Program-made: the position numbers and the translations under genes | In this document: in pieces, positions 8,363 through 16,559 of the stretch | Position numbering within the stretch: position 1 is the first letter of the stretch | How the letters are laid out: the number at the start of each line of letters is the position of its first letter | The notes under the pieces: model-generated | What the model saw: the letters and a program-made list of their open reading frames with translations, nothing else | The model's database searches: none | What the model was told of the DNA's origin: nothing | Assembly: GCF_001424875.1 (NCBI RefSeq) | Contig: NZ_LMCT01000026.1 | Span: 2,024-45,427, forward strand | Length of the DNA stretch: 43,404 nucleotides | Reading direction: 5' to 3' | Source of the DNA: Kitasatospora sp. Root107 | GTDB taxonomy: Bacteria; Actinomycetota; Actinomycetes; Streptomycetales; Streptomycetaceae

Positions 8363-8392
8363 CGGTATACCACTCGTGTACCAGCGGTATAC
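8363..8392 (+). promoter_or_regulatory. Triple palindromic operator of the TA module
   Basis: Three six-base palindromic boxes occur at exactly 11-base steps: GTATAC (8365-8370), GTGTAC (8376-8381) and GTATAC (8387-8392). The outer two share CGGTATAC. They end 9 bases before the antitoxin ATG. One-turn spacing fits cooperative binding of ribbon-helix-helix dimers to successive major grooves, as expected for autoregulation by the antitoxin encoded next to it. Confidence 0.6.
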
Positions 8393-8401
8393 GATTTCGG
8401 T

Positions 8402-8692
8402 ATGGCTGATACGACGATCAAGGTTTCCCCTGATACACGTGACCGGCTGGCCGCTCTCGCGGCAGCTCAGGGCACCACGATCGGTGCCCAGGTGGCCCTG
8501 CTGGTGGAGCAGCAGCCCACCCCGGAGCAGATCGCCGAGCGCGTCGCCGAGGGCCGTCGGCTGATGCGGGAGCACTTCGGGATGACCCTCACCGACACCG
8601 ATCTGGACCAAGGTCCGAACCTGCTCCAACGGGTCTACGACATCGCCGCGGCTGACGCGCGCGCCAAGGTCGCCCCCCGGCGCAGCGCGTGA
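8402..8692 (+). CDS. VapB-like ribbon-helix-helix antitoxin
   Basis: 96 aa. The N-terminus (DTTIKVSPDTRDRLAALAAA) is a typical ribbon-helix-helix: a short beta strand, then two helices. The C-terminal half (ERVAEGRRLMREHFGMTLTD) is helical and would bind the toxin. It overlaps the next gene by four bases (GTGA), the usual translational coupling of type II toxin-antitoxin operons. Probably represses its own operon through the ordered boxes just upstream. Confidence rests on gene order and fold, as RHH antitoxins are too short and variable for family naming. Confidence 0.75.
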   Translation: MADTTIKVSPDTRDRLAALAAAQGTTIGAQVALLVEQQPTPEQIAERVAEGRRLMREHFGMTLTDTDLDQGPNLLQRVYDIAAADARAKVAPRRSA

Positions 8693-9081
8693 TCATCCTG
8701 GATTCCAGCGCCTTGGCCGCGCTGGCCGACGGTCACGAGCGTCTGCACCGCCTGGTGGACTCCGCCCTGCGGAGCCCGTTCCAGCATCTGCTGGTGCCGG
8801 TGCTGTGCCTGGTGGAGGCCGAGGTGAAGGACGAGGGCACCGCGCACGCGATCCTGTCGCTGCCCTCGGTCGAGTTCGAGCCCCTGGATGCGAGTACCGC
8901 CGTGATGGTGGCGACGATGGTCCGTGACGGGTTCGGGGGCCAGGATCTGGCCCATGTCATCGCCACGAGCCTGCCCACTCCGGTGCGTCCGTTGCAGCAC
9001 CTGATCCTGACGGCCCGTCCGGGGCTGTATCCGCCTGGGATCCACACCGTCGACATCGAAGACCCGCGCCTGGCGCCGTAG
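8689..9081 (+). CDS. VapC-like PIN-domain toxin
   Basis: 130 aa, GTG start overlapping the antitoxin stop. PIN-domain features: MIILDSSALAAL with Asp5, Glu43 in CLVEAEVK, and Asp86 in GGQDLAHVIAT, all potential Mg2+ ligands of an endoribonuclease. The fourth acid of the classical quartet (TSDP-like) is replaced by Arg in LILTARPG, which is common in divergent actinobacterial PIN toxins. Expected role is tRNA or rRNA cleavage held in check by the upstream RHH protein. Target unknown. Confidence 0.75.
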   Translation: MIILDSSALAALADGHERLHRLVDSALRSPFQHLLVPVLCLVEAEVKDEGTAHAILSLPSVEFEPLDASTAVMVATMVRDGFGGQDLAHVIATSLPTPVRPLQHLILTARPGLYPPGIHTVDIEDPRLAP

Positions 9082-9184
9082 GTGCCCGGCAAGCAGCTTG
9101 ATCATCCGACCGAGCCGTTCCGGTCGGACTCACGTCCGTGAAGACCGGTACCGCAGACGCTTCTCAAGGGGTGCCGGGTGTGGC

Positions 9185-10146
9185 TCAGTGGCCCAGACGG
9201 GCGAGGAGGAGGTTGGGGTCCTTCGCGGTGAGGTAGGCGGCGCTCATGACGTAGACGGTGTTGCCGCGCAGCGCGATGGAGGTGGGCCCCTGGAGGCCGT
9301 CGGCTGCGGTCAGGACGGTGGTGTGGGTGCCGTCGGGCCTGATCAGGGCGACCTGGTTGACGGTGTTGAGGGCGGCGATGATCTGGTCGTCGCCGTGGCC
9401 TGTGAAGGCGAAGTCGTCGATTCCGGTCAGGCCGATGGCGGTGACCTGGGCGGTGCCGGCGCGTTGTCCGGGGAGGATCGGGATGCGGACGATGGTGCCC
9501 TTGTCGAGGTTGGTGGCCCAGACCGCCCCATTGTGGATCTTCAGGCCGTTGGCGCCGAGGAAACCGGCGGGAGCCAGTGCCGGGTCGGTGGACCAGGCGG
9601 TGGCGGTGCCGCCGGAGGCGGGCACACGCCAGATGGTTCCGAGGGCGGAGTCGGTGATGTACAGGGTGCGGGTGCGGGCGTCCAGGGCCAGGCCGTTGGG
9701 CAGGCCGGCGGCGGGCAGTGCGGCGATGCGCTGCGGTTGGCCGCCCGGACGCAGGCGCCATACGCCGGTCAGGTCCGCGGTGCCGGTGGCGTAGAGGAAG
9801 TACAGGGTGCCGTCGTGGGCGCGGACGATTCCGGTGGTCAGCGGAAGCCGAGGGCCGGGGTGTGCACGCCGCCGTCGGCTGGTGCGGGCAGGGTGGCCAG
9901 GATTTGGATGTCACCGAGGCGGGAGACTGCGGCGATCTGGCGGGCCTTGGCGAAGGTGACGTACGCGCTGCCGTCCGGGGCCAGCGCGATGTTCTCCGGT
10001 GTCCGCCCCTTGGCCAGGTCGAAGTGTACGGCGGTACGCGCGTGGTCGAGCGGCAGCGAGACAGCGGACGCCGCAGCCGGAGCGGCCATCGCGACCACGA
10101 TCGCGGCGGCGGCCGGCATCACGGACTTGGGGAGCTTGGTGAACAC
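9185..10146 (-). pseudogene. Secreted SMP-30/ScyD-like beta-propeller protein, one frameshift
   Basis: GTG 10146 follows a GAAGGA site and opens an Ala-rich Sec signal peptide (AAAAIVVAMAAPAAASA). Propeller blades follow: ENIALAPDGSAYVTFAKARQ, then after a frame change LPNGLALDARTRTLYITDS, LGANGLKIHNGAVWATNLD, GIDDFAFTGHGDDQII and GPTSIALRGNTVYVMSAAYL. The frame changes at ~9842, where restoring one C in a CC run would give a continuous protein of ~320 residues ending at 9185. The family (SMP-30/gluconolactonase-like, ScyD/ScyE-like) comprises exported six-bladed propellers, often lactonases. Either a genuine recent inactivation or a base-calling error. Confidence 0.8.
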
Positions 10147-10271
10147 GGGGATTCCTTCACTGCTTTCGGGCGTGCGGAGGCGACGCGCCGCCGCATCGGG
10201 TGGATGGTTGCCTGGTCGGGACCGGCCACGCAGGTACGGGCCGGCCGGAGAGAAGTGTGCGGGGTCAGCCG

Positions 10272-11069
10272 TTACTGAGCCGGCTGTCCGAACGGGCGGG
10301 GGCGGTCTGGGTGATGGCCTGGTCGAGGAGGCTGCGTGACGGTCAGTGAACCGACCAGCGGGTGCCGCATCTCGTACTCGGCGACCGCGCACGCCTTGAC
10401 CCGGTGATCGGCCCACATGGACGCGAAGTCCTCACTCCGCGCGCTCAGCTCACCCAGCAGCGTGTGCAGTACGGCGTCCTGCGGGTACTTGCCCGCCACC
10501 AGGCGCAGGCTCCCCACCACCGCCCTGGCCTTGCTCGGCCAGTCCGCGTACAGATCGCGGGTGTGGGCGTCAAGGAACACCAGCCTGGCCATGTTGGGGC
10601 GCTGCGCCGGAATGTCCGGGGCGCCGGGGTCGAGGTGCCCCGCGAACAGCGCGTGACCCAGCCGGTTCCACGCCAGGACGTCGCTGCGCCGGCCGATCAC
10701 GATCGCGGGGAGGTGCCCGAGCGCGTCCAGCAGTTGGGTGGTGGCCTCCGTCACGCGCTCCGGTGCGGGGCGGCGCCGGCTATGGGGTTTGGCCGACCGG
10801 GTCAGGTCGTGCAGGTGTCGGCGTTCGGACTCGTCCAGTCGCAGGGCCCGGGCGATCGCCTCCAGCACCTCCGGTGAGGCGTTGAGCGAGTGTCCCTGTT
10901 CCAGCCGGGCGTAGTAGGAGGCGCTCACCCCCGCCAGCAGCGCCAACTCCTCGCGGCGAAGCCCCGGCACACGGCGACGCTCACCGTATGTGGGCACCCC
11001 CGCCTCATCGGGGCGCAGCTGGGAGCGCCGCGTCTGCAGAAAGTCTCCGAGCTGTGATTTCCCGTTCAT
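10272..11069 (-). CDS. XRE family regulator with MmyB-like ligand-binding domain
   Basis: 265 aa. N-terminal HTH typical of the MmyB group (RRRVPGLRREELALLAGVSA, then YYARLEQGHSLNASPEVLEA), followed by the PAS-like MmyB domain (VIGRRSDVLAWNRLGHALF, ARLVFLDAHTRDLYADW, WADHRVKACAVAEYEMRHPL). ATG 11069 is preferred to the longer 11102 start. The last ~25 residues do not look like the family (expected a strand then Glu-Pro-Gly-Ser); an alternative frame reads DQAITQTAPARSDS, suggesting a small deletion near 10330. It diverges from an SRPBCC gene 135 bases away, the usual target arrangement. Confidence 0.8.
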   Translation of the reverse strand: MNGKSQLGDFLQTRRSQLRPDEAGVPTYGERRRVPGLRREELALLAGVSASYYARLEQGHSLNASPEVLEAIARALRLDESERRHLHDLTRSAKPHSRRRPAPERVTEATTQLLDALGHLPAIVIGRRSDVLAWNRLGHALFAGHLDPGAPDIPAQRPNMARLVFLDAHTRDLYADWPSKARAVVGSLRLVAGKYPQDAVLHTLLGELSARSEDFASMWADHRVKACAVAEYEMRHPLVGSLTVTQPPRPGHHPDRPRPFGQPAQ

Positions 11070-11204
11070 GGCTCCGAGTATGGGGCGGCCCGCAGCACGC
11101 AACCTCTCCCCGCCGTGGATAGGCGGCGGGAGGTCTGGCTACGCGGCACGAGCCGCGATGAGGTGGGCCTGACCGCACCCCCCTCACCTCCTCAGGAGGA
11201 CGCT

Positions 11205-11750
11205 TTGAGCATCGCCGTCGTCCACGCACAAGACCCCTTCGATGCCCTGAACGCGGCGGATTTCGCCTTCACCAGACGCGCATGGGTCGACGCCACCCCC
11301 GCCCGGGTCTACGACCTCGTCAGTGACGTGTCCACGATCCCCCGGTGGAGCCCCGACACCACCGATGTCGCCTTCGACCAGGATGCGGGGCCCCGAGTCG
11401 GCGCCTGGTTCAGCGGGCGCAACCACAGGGACGGCAGGCACTGGACCACTCGCTCCCAGATCGCGCGGGCCGACCCCGGCACCGCCTTCACCTTCGTCGT
11501 CGGCGGCACCGAGAACGGCATCGTGCGATGGAGCTGGACCTTCCGACCCCAAGGACGCGGAACCCTCGTCCAGCAGTCGTGGCAACTCCTGCGCCTCGAC
11601 CCCGTGCTGGGCACCACCCGCGGCGAACTCGACGCACTGCGCCACCACATGGTGGACAGCGCCGAAGCCACACTGGCCTCCCTCGCCCGGTGGATCGCCG
11701 AAGAACCCCGTCCCGACACCGCCCCCAGCCCACGCCGGATCTCCGGCTGA
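11205..11750 (+). CDS. SRPBCC family (START/polyketide-cyclase-like) protein
   Basis: 181 aa from a TTG start placed 4 bases after AGGAGGA (11194-11200), a much better site than the GTG/ATG options upstream. The START-like fold is indicated by TRRAWVDATPARVYDLVSDV, IPRWSPDTTD, a central beta-hairpin with WTTRSQIARADPGTAFTFVV and a long C-terminal helix EATLASLARWI. Members bind hydrophobic ligands in a deep cavity. Divergent from the MmyB-type regulator, which probably controls it. A strong hairpin follows 80 bases downstream. Confidence 0.8.
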   Translation: MSIAVVHAQDPFDALNAADFAFTRRAWVDATPARVYDLVSDVSTIPRWSPDTTDVAFDQDAGPRVGAWFSGRNHRDGRHWTTRSQIARADPGTAFTFVVGGTENGIVRWSWTFRPQGRGTLVQQSWQLLRLDPVLGTTRGELDALRHHMVDSAEATLASLARWIAEEPRPDTAPSPRRISG

Positions 11751-11830
11751 CCCGCTGCCGCGGCAGCCCGACGATCCGCGCGGGGAGACGATCGGCACCA
11801 AGCAGGACGCCGCCCCCGAAACCTGGGTTC

Positions 11831-11869
11831 GGTTCTCTTCGGCAGACAGCGCGTCCGCCGAAGAGAACC
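11831..11869. terminator. Bidirectional hairpin between convergent genes
   Basis: A perfect 13-base inverted repeat (GGTTCTCTTCGGC, 13-base loop, GCCGAAGAGAACC) lies between the convergent ends of the SRPBCC gene (11750) and the alpha/beta hydrolase gene (12011). There is no T-run, as usual in actinomycete terminators. Position and symmetry suit termination in both directions. Confidence 0.75.
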
Positions 11870-12010
11870 AAGCCCTCTGGCCCTGCTGGTTGCAGGCATC
11901 GTGTTTCCACGCCGGCGCCGGCCGGTTCCTACGGGTTGAGCGCGGCGCCGGGTGAGGGACCGCGCGGAAATGGCTCCGCCGCGAACCCGTGGATCATCTT
12001 GCCCCTGCCG

Positions 12011-12706
12011 TCACAGACTCACCAACAGGTCTCGGACCGCTGCGGGTTGGGACAGGAACGGGTGGTGGCCGGCGTCGAGTTCGACGATGTTGCCGGCCCG
12101 GCGGGCGAACTCGTGCTGTAGGCGCGGCGGGGTGCCGCGATCTTGGGCGCAGACGAGGTACGTCGAGGGCACCTGTTGCCATGCGGCTGCCTTGACCGGC
12201 TGCGCGGTCACCTGCACGCTCTGCCGGGCGAGGTGGTCCGCCGCCTGTGCCTGGATCTCTGGGGCGCAGTCCTGCAGGAATGTGTCCGCGAGCAGTTCGG
12301 GGCGGACCCCGAAGGTGCCGGCATCGGGGTCGACGTCGAGGAACGGGGCGGGGGTGCCGTCCCCGAAGTCCGACAGGCTCTGGCCGATCTCGGGCAGGTA
12401 GCTGGAGACCAGCAGTAGGTGGCGTACCGACCCGATTCCCGCGGCGGCTTCCGCGGTGACGATGCCGCCGTAGCTGTGGGCGACCACGACGGTCGGCTTG
12501 TCGCTGTCCTGTAGTACCTGCCGCACCGCGGCGACGTCCTCGGACAGCCCAGGACCGCCGGCGCCTGCGGACCGGCCCGCCTCGCCGCAGCTCGGCAGTG
12601 CCGGGGCCACGCTCGGCACCCCTCGCTCCTGCAGCAGCTCGGCGGTGCGGTGCCACCACCACGACCCGTCCCGCACGCACGCCCCATGCACGAACACGAC
12701 CCTCAT
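12011..12706 (-). CDS. Alpha/beta hydrolase (esterase-like)
   Basis: 231 aa, the usual length of small EstC/salicylate-esterase-like hydrolases. VFVHGACVRDGSWWW supplies the oxyanion-hole HG. Ser78 is in the nucleophile elbow VVVAHSYGGIV, the acid is likely in YLVCAQDRGTP, and the His in ELDAGHHPFLSQP. GGAGG lies just upstream of ATG 12706. Divergent from a TetR regulator with a palindrome between them, so TetR-controlled expression is likely. Substrate unknown. Confidence 0.85.
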   Translation of the reverse strand: MRVVFVHGACVRDGSWWWHRTAELLQERGVPSVAPALPSCGEAGRSAGAGGPGLSEDVAAVRQVLQDSDKPTVVVAHSYGGIVTAEAAAGIGSVRHLLLVSSYLPEIGQSLSDFGDGTPAPFLDVDPDAGTFGVRPELLADTFLQDCAPEIQAQAADHLARQSVQVTAQPVKAAAWQQVPSTYLVCAQDRGTPPRLQHEFARRAGNIVELDAGHHPFLSQPAAVRDLLVSL

Positions 12707-12741
12707 CGCTGCCTCCACGTCTGCCTTGACCCTCTTTCGAT

Positions 12742-12762
12742 CAACGGTAGACGTAGCCGTTG
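12742..12762. promoter_or_regulatory. Inverted repeat between divergent hydrolase and tetR genes
   Basis: CAACGG, nine bases, CCGTTG: a perfect 6-base dyad centred in the 76-base space between the starts at 12706 and 12783. A plausible operator for the adjacent TetR-type repressor, covering both promoters. Confidence 0.5.
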
Positions 12763-12782
12763 TTACGGGAAAAGATGTCGTC

Positions 12783-13409
12783 ATGGGCAGACGACCGCAA
12801 CCGCACATCAAAGAGGGACTGCTCGATGCCTGCGCCGATTACGCCCTCGCGCACGGCCTCCCCGACCGGCTCGAGCCGCTGGCCACCGCCACCGGCGCCT
12901 CGGCCCGCATGCTGATTTATCACTTCGGCACCCGCGACGCCCTGTTGCGGGCCGTCCTCGGGCACGCGCGGCAGCGTCAGCTCGACACCTTCGGCGACCT
13001 CCTGCGGGTGCGACCCGACGAGCCGTACACGGTCACCCTGGAGCGCGCCTGGACCTCGATCACCGGCCCGGACGGGCGACCGTACCTGCGGATGTTCGGT
13101 CAGCTGCGCGAGAGCGCGGAGCAGCAATTGTGGCCCGACTTCCGGCGCACCGCCACGACCGACTGGCTCGGGCCGCTCGAGGACGGCCTGCGCAGCATCG
13201 GTCGCCCGGAGCTCGCGACGCTCGTCCTGGCCGTCATCCGTGGTCTCCTCATGGACCTCGACGCCACTGCCGACGCCACCCGCACCGACCGGGCCTTCCA
13301 GGACTTCCTCGCCACAGTCGAGCACCTGTCCAGCGGTGACCGCTCAATCGCCCACCGCTCCCAGGAACGCAGCAGCACGACCCGCACCGACACGACGCCG
13401 GGCGCGTAG
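12783..13409 (+). CDS. TetR family transcriptional regulator
   Basis: 208 aa. The N-terminal HTH region (IKEGLLDACADYALAHGL, LATATGASARMLIYHFGTRD ALL) follows TetR spacing with Y-H-F at the end of the recognition helix. The C-terminal domain is all-helical and ends in a polar tail. Start taken at ATG 12783, where homology begins; the frame is open further upstream. Divergent from the alpha/beta hydrolase with a dyad between, so it probably represses both. Effector unknown. Confidence 0.85.
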   Translation: MGRRPQPHIKEGLLDACADYALAHGLPDRLEPLATATGASARMLIYHFGTRDALLRAVLGHARQRQLDTFGDLLRVRPDEPYTVTLERAWTSITGPDGRPYLRMFGQLRESAEQQLWPDFRRTATTDWLGPLEDGLRSIGRPELATLVLAVIRGLLMDLDATADATRTDRAFQDFLATVEHLSSGDRSIAHRSQERSSTTRTDTTPGA

Positions 13410-13412
13410 TGC

Positions 13413-13560
13413 TACGAGCTGACCAGCCCGCTGCGGGCCTTCGTGATGCTGCCGGTCGGCCGGGACTTGCTGAGCCGGGCCGAGCGGGTCCTGCCGGAGC
13501 TGTGCGAGGCGATCGACGACGCCCTGGTGCTCGCCGCGGGGACGCACCGGCGACCATTCC
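13413..13560 (+). pseudogene. LysR-like regulator fragment
   Basis: Just after the tetR stop a frame with high GC3 reads LTSPLRAFVMLPVGRDLLSR followed by AERVLPELCEAIDDALVLAA. This resembles the end of the DNA-binding domain and the linker helix of LysR regulators (TP-x-GR-x-LL-x-x-AERVL). No start and no effector domain. Identification is tentative. Confidence 0.35.
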
Positions 13561-13724
13561 CCGCGCGGCTGGTGACGGCCCGTCGGATAGCGTCACCACG
13601 AGCCGGTCACGCGGCAGCTCGGCGACAACAGCGGGGACCGCTCGCCGGCGCGGCCGACCGGACCCAACTACTCGTCGGCCCCAGCTGGAGCCGACGACCG
13701 CCTGGCCGCCGCCGACATGAGCCG

Positions 13725-13905
13725 CTGAGCGGGGCGCGGCCGCCGTCCCGCTCGCTCTCCACGTCGATCTGCCCGTTGGGGGCGAAGATCTCCCGCTCGG
13801 TCCAGGCGTCGAGGTCTCGCTCGGAGCCGTCGTCGGACATGGTGGCGTCCGGGGTCAGCGCCCCCGGAAAGCCTGGCGGTCGTTGGCGTTCAGCGAGGGC
13901 GGCGA
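13725..13905 (-). pseudogene. NTF2/SnoaL-like protein fragment
   Basis: The minus strand encodes part of a nuclear-transport-factor-2-like fold protein: LNANDRQAFRG in one frame, then ALTPDATMSDDGSERDLDAW and TEREIFAPNGQIDVESERDG in the next. The frame switches at ~13861. The beta-sheet second half is missing. Such proteins (SnoaL-like) are common beside ECF sigma genes like the one that follows. Confidence 0.55.
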
Positions 13906-14071
13906 GGCTAGACCAGGCCCGGCTGTGTTCGTGAAGGATTTCTCGTGAACATCCATGGTCCCCAACATCGTCAACTCCTGCCAAGACACCTACGCAACCA
14001 GCCACCACCACACCTTCGATCGACCGGTCGGCCGAGGTGCAGACGGGGCGGCTGCACTGGGTGGGTGCGCG

Positions 14072-15373
14072 TCACTCCAGCGCAGCCGCCTTGCGCAGCA
14101 GTACTGACCGTTCGCGGGCGTTGCGGCACAGCCGGGCGGCGAGTTCCAGTTCGGCCCGAGCCTCGGCGGTCCGGCCGAGCCGGACCAGCAGTTCGCCGCG
14201 CACACTCGGGAGCAGGTAGGACCCCGAGAGGCGGCCGGCGGCGGCCAGTTCGTCGACCATGGACAGTGCCTGCTGCGGTCCGCTCGCCATGGCGACTGCC
14301 ACGGCCCGGTTGAGCTCGACGACGGGAGAGGGGGCTACGCGGCCGAGCGCCTCGTAGAGGAGCACGACACGCTCCCAGTCGGTCTCCCGCACCGAGGGCG
14401 CGGTCGCGTGGCAGGCGGCGATCGCGGCCTGCAGACCGTACGGTCCGAGGCCCCGCCCGACGGTCGTGGCCCGGCCGATCGCGGCCAGACCACGACGGAT
14501 CGCCGACTGGTCCCAGCGTCGGCGGTCCTGGTCCTCCAGGAGCACTGACTCCCCGTCGGGTCCGGTACGGGCCGGGAAGCGCGCGGCGGTGAGCTCGAAG
14601 AGGGCGAGCAGCCCGTACACCTCCGGCTCGGCGGGCAGCAGGGCGGCCAGCATCCGGGCCAAACGAACGGCCTCGTACGCGAGATCGGTGCGCAGCAGGC
14701 GGTCGCCGGTCGTCGCCGTCGAGCCCTCTGTGAAGATCACGTACAGGACGCTCAGGACCCCGCCGAGCCGCGCTGGTCGCTCCTCGGACGACGGCAGCTC
14801 GAACGGTACGTGCGCCGCGGCGAGTGTCTTCTTCGCCCGGGTGATCCGGGCCTGGATGGTTGGCACGGGTACGAGGAACGCCCGGGCGATCTCCTCACTG
14901 GACAGGCCGCCCACCACGCGCAGCGTGAGCGCCACTCGGGCCTCGGGCGCGAGCACCGGATGGCAGGCGGTGAACATGAGCGCGAGGACGTCGTCGTCGA
15001 CCCGGTCGGGATCCCACGGCAGGTCGTCCGGCCGGCCGGCGGCCACCGCGCCCGAGCTGAACTCGCCCTCGGTCAGCTGGCCCGCGAGCATGGCGTACCG
15101 CTCGTCGAGCGCCGACTTACGACGGAAGCCGTCGATGGCCCGCCGCCGTGCGGTCGCCAGCAACCAGCCCACCGGGCTGGCCGGCGCGCCGTCGCGCGAC
15201 CAGGTGACCAGTGCCTCCGCCAGCGCCTCCTGAGCGACATCCTCGGCGAGCGCGAAGTCCCCGGTGTAGCGGGCCAGTGCACTGATGATCCGTGCCGACT
15301 CGATCCGCCAGACCGCCTCGGCGGCCCGCCGCGCCGACTCGGCGCTCGGCGGGCCGCCGGCGGCCGCGGGCAT
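14072..15373 (-). CDS. ECF sigma factor, DGPF-associated (ECF42-like) with C-terminal extension
   Basis: 433 aa. Sigma region 2 (VWRIESARIISALARYTGDF, then AEDVAQEALAEAL) and region 4 (RVALTLRVVGGLSSEEIARA, then VPTIQARITRAKKTLA) are followed by a long helical C-terminal domain of TPR-like character (GLLALFELTAARFPAR, DWERVVLLYEALGRVAPSP). This architecture is characteristic of ECF group 42. ATG 15373 overlaps the TGA of the upstream YCII gene (ATGA), so translation is coupled; a start at 15400 is possible. In this group the extension replaces a classical anti-sigma partner. Confidence 0.88.
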   Translation of the reverse strand: MPAAAGGPPSAESARRAAEAVWRIESARIISALARYTGDFALAEDVAQEALAEALVTWSRDGAPASPVGWLLATARRRAIDGFRRKSALDERYAMLAGQLTEGEFSSGAVAAGRPDDLPWDPDRVDDDVLALMFTACHPVLAPEARVALTLRVVGGLSSEEIARAFLVPVPTIQARITRAKKTLAAAHVPFELPSSEERPARLGGVLSVLYVIFTEGSTATTGDRLLRTDLAYEAVRLARMLAALLPAEPEVYGLLALFELTAARFPARTGPDGESVLLEDQDRRRWDQSAIRRGLAAIGRATTVGRGLGPYGLQAAIAACHATAPSVRETDWERVVLLYEALGRVAPSPVVELNRAVAVAMASGPQQALSMVDELAAAGRLSGSYLLPSVRGELLVRLGRTAEARAELELAARLCRNARERSVLLRKAAALE

Positions 15374-15795
15374 CAGATCTGGCCGGTCCGCTCGCGCCAT
15401 GCCCGCTCCTTGATGATCCACTCGTTGTCCTGCGGAAACTCCTCGATGCCCGGCACACGACGGACCTCGCACTTCGAGCCTGCGATGGCCGGGAGACGCT
15501 TGGCCCACTCGACCGCTTCCTCCTTCGAGGCGACATCGATCAGGTAGAACCCGCCGAACAGCTCCTTTGTCTCGCCGTAAGGGCCGTCGGTGACCACCGG
15601 GGTCTCCCCGCTGAAGTCGACCACCACGCCCTGCGACGGGTCGTCCAGCCCTTCAGCGGCGACGAGCACGCCAGCCCGGATCAGTTCCTCGTTGAACCGG
15701 CCCACCGTCTCGAGCATGTCCTCGAAAGGCGTCTCCATCATCTTCGCGACGGACTCGTCCGTGCCTCGCATGATCAACATGTACTTCGCCATCAT
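15373..15795 (-). CDS. YCII-related (DGPF) protein, partner of ECF sigma
   Basis: 140 aa. YCII/DGPF fold with YMLIMRGTDESVAKMM and the eponymous motif in VVTDGPYGETKELFGGFYLI, followed by EAVEWAKRLPAIAGSKCEVR. The strong ribosome site AAGGAG is 4-7 bases before the tandem ATGs at 15795/15792. First gene of a two-gene operon with the ECF42-type sigma factor. The DGPF proteins are the conserved companions and probable targets of these sigma factors; their biochemical role is unclear. Confidence 0.88.
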   Translation of the reverse strand: MMAKYMLIMRGTDESVAKMMETPFEDMLETVGRFNEELIRAGVLVAAEGLDDPSQGVVVDFSGETPVVTDGPYGETKELFGGFYLIDVASKEEAVEWAKRLPAIAGSKCEVRRVPGIEEFPQDNEWIIKERAWRERTGQI

Positions 15796-16128
15796 CGTTC
15801 TCCTTGATCGGGGGTCGCTTCCCGGCCCTCTCTACCCCAAGGTCGAACGGCGCAGCCGCAGATCGACACGACAGACGAATATGGACCACATTCTTCTACA
15901 GACGCCTCCGCCTCACGCCAGGCGAGGACATCCTCGATCGCGGCCGGGGCTCCAAGACCTCGGGGCCGGCCTCACCGTTGGACCCAGCAGCGCGGCAGGC
16001 GTACGGAGGGTGGGGGCAAGCAGATCTGTCCATCCCTGAGCACGGGGTGGCGTCAAGCGGATCCCGGAAGGTACGACGAGATCGAGGCGCTGCTGTTCGG
16101 CTGACGCGTTACGGCAGCATCGTCATTG
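15796..16128. other. Stretch without a supported gene
   Basis: Includes the promoter region of the YCII/sigma operon. On the plus strand a possible C-terminal scrap (ADPGRYDEIEALLFG before a stop at ~16104) has coding-like composition but no identifiable family. Confidence 0.25.
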
Positions 16129-16530
16129 TCAGCTCCAGGGCGGCTTTCTGGCGGTGACGACGACGGCCAGGTCGCAGCGGTGGACGTCGCGGTAGGTGCC
16201 GTTGACCTTCTGGACGTCCTGGGAGCCCACGAAGGTGCGCGACCCGTACCGCTTGGCCTGGATGAGGATCCGCTTGCCGGTCGGGGTGGTGGCCAGCACG
16301 TCTGCGGCCAGGTCACCGGCCCCGCCGACAATGGTCACCTTCGTACAGCCATCGCGGCGGCACAGCACCGCCAGGGCGCGCTCGAAGTCCTCGGGCTCAT
16401 GGTGAGGAACGGGCCGATGTGCCGAAGCTGGGCGGACTGCGCCGCGAGCGTCCGCCGGTCGGCCAGCTGCCGAGCGGCCGGCCCGTCGCGTCGTTCGAGA
16501 AGGCCACGGTCGTGCCGGCAGCCTGAAGCG
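16129..16530 (-). pseudogene. Mrr-like restriction endonuclease fragment
   Basis: The minus strand encodes a Mrr_cat-type nuclease core. EDFERALAVLCRRDGCTKV is followed by VGGAGDLAADVLATTPTGKR, where the Asp matches the catalytic acid, then ILIQAKRYG, the Q-x-K active-site strand, and VGSQDVQKVNGTYRDVHRCD. The protein is cut off at AVVVTARKP, where the sequence changes. Upstream, the preceding residues (RRTLAAQSAQLRHIGPFLTM) are in another frame, with a switch at ~16405 consistent with loss of one base. Fragment of a type IV-like or stand-alone DNA-cleaving system. Confidence 0.7.
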
Positions 16531-16559
16531 CCGACGGCGAGACGCTCCCCGTCCACAAG

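Noticed and set aside
9098..10339. Plus-strand open frame opposite the beta-propeller
   Set aside because: Composition mirrors the minus-strand coding frame; no homology.
14466..15547. Plus-strand frames opposite the ECF sigma gene
   Set aside because: Shadows of a well-identified sigma factor/YCII operon.
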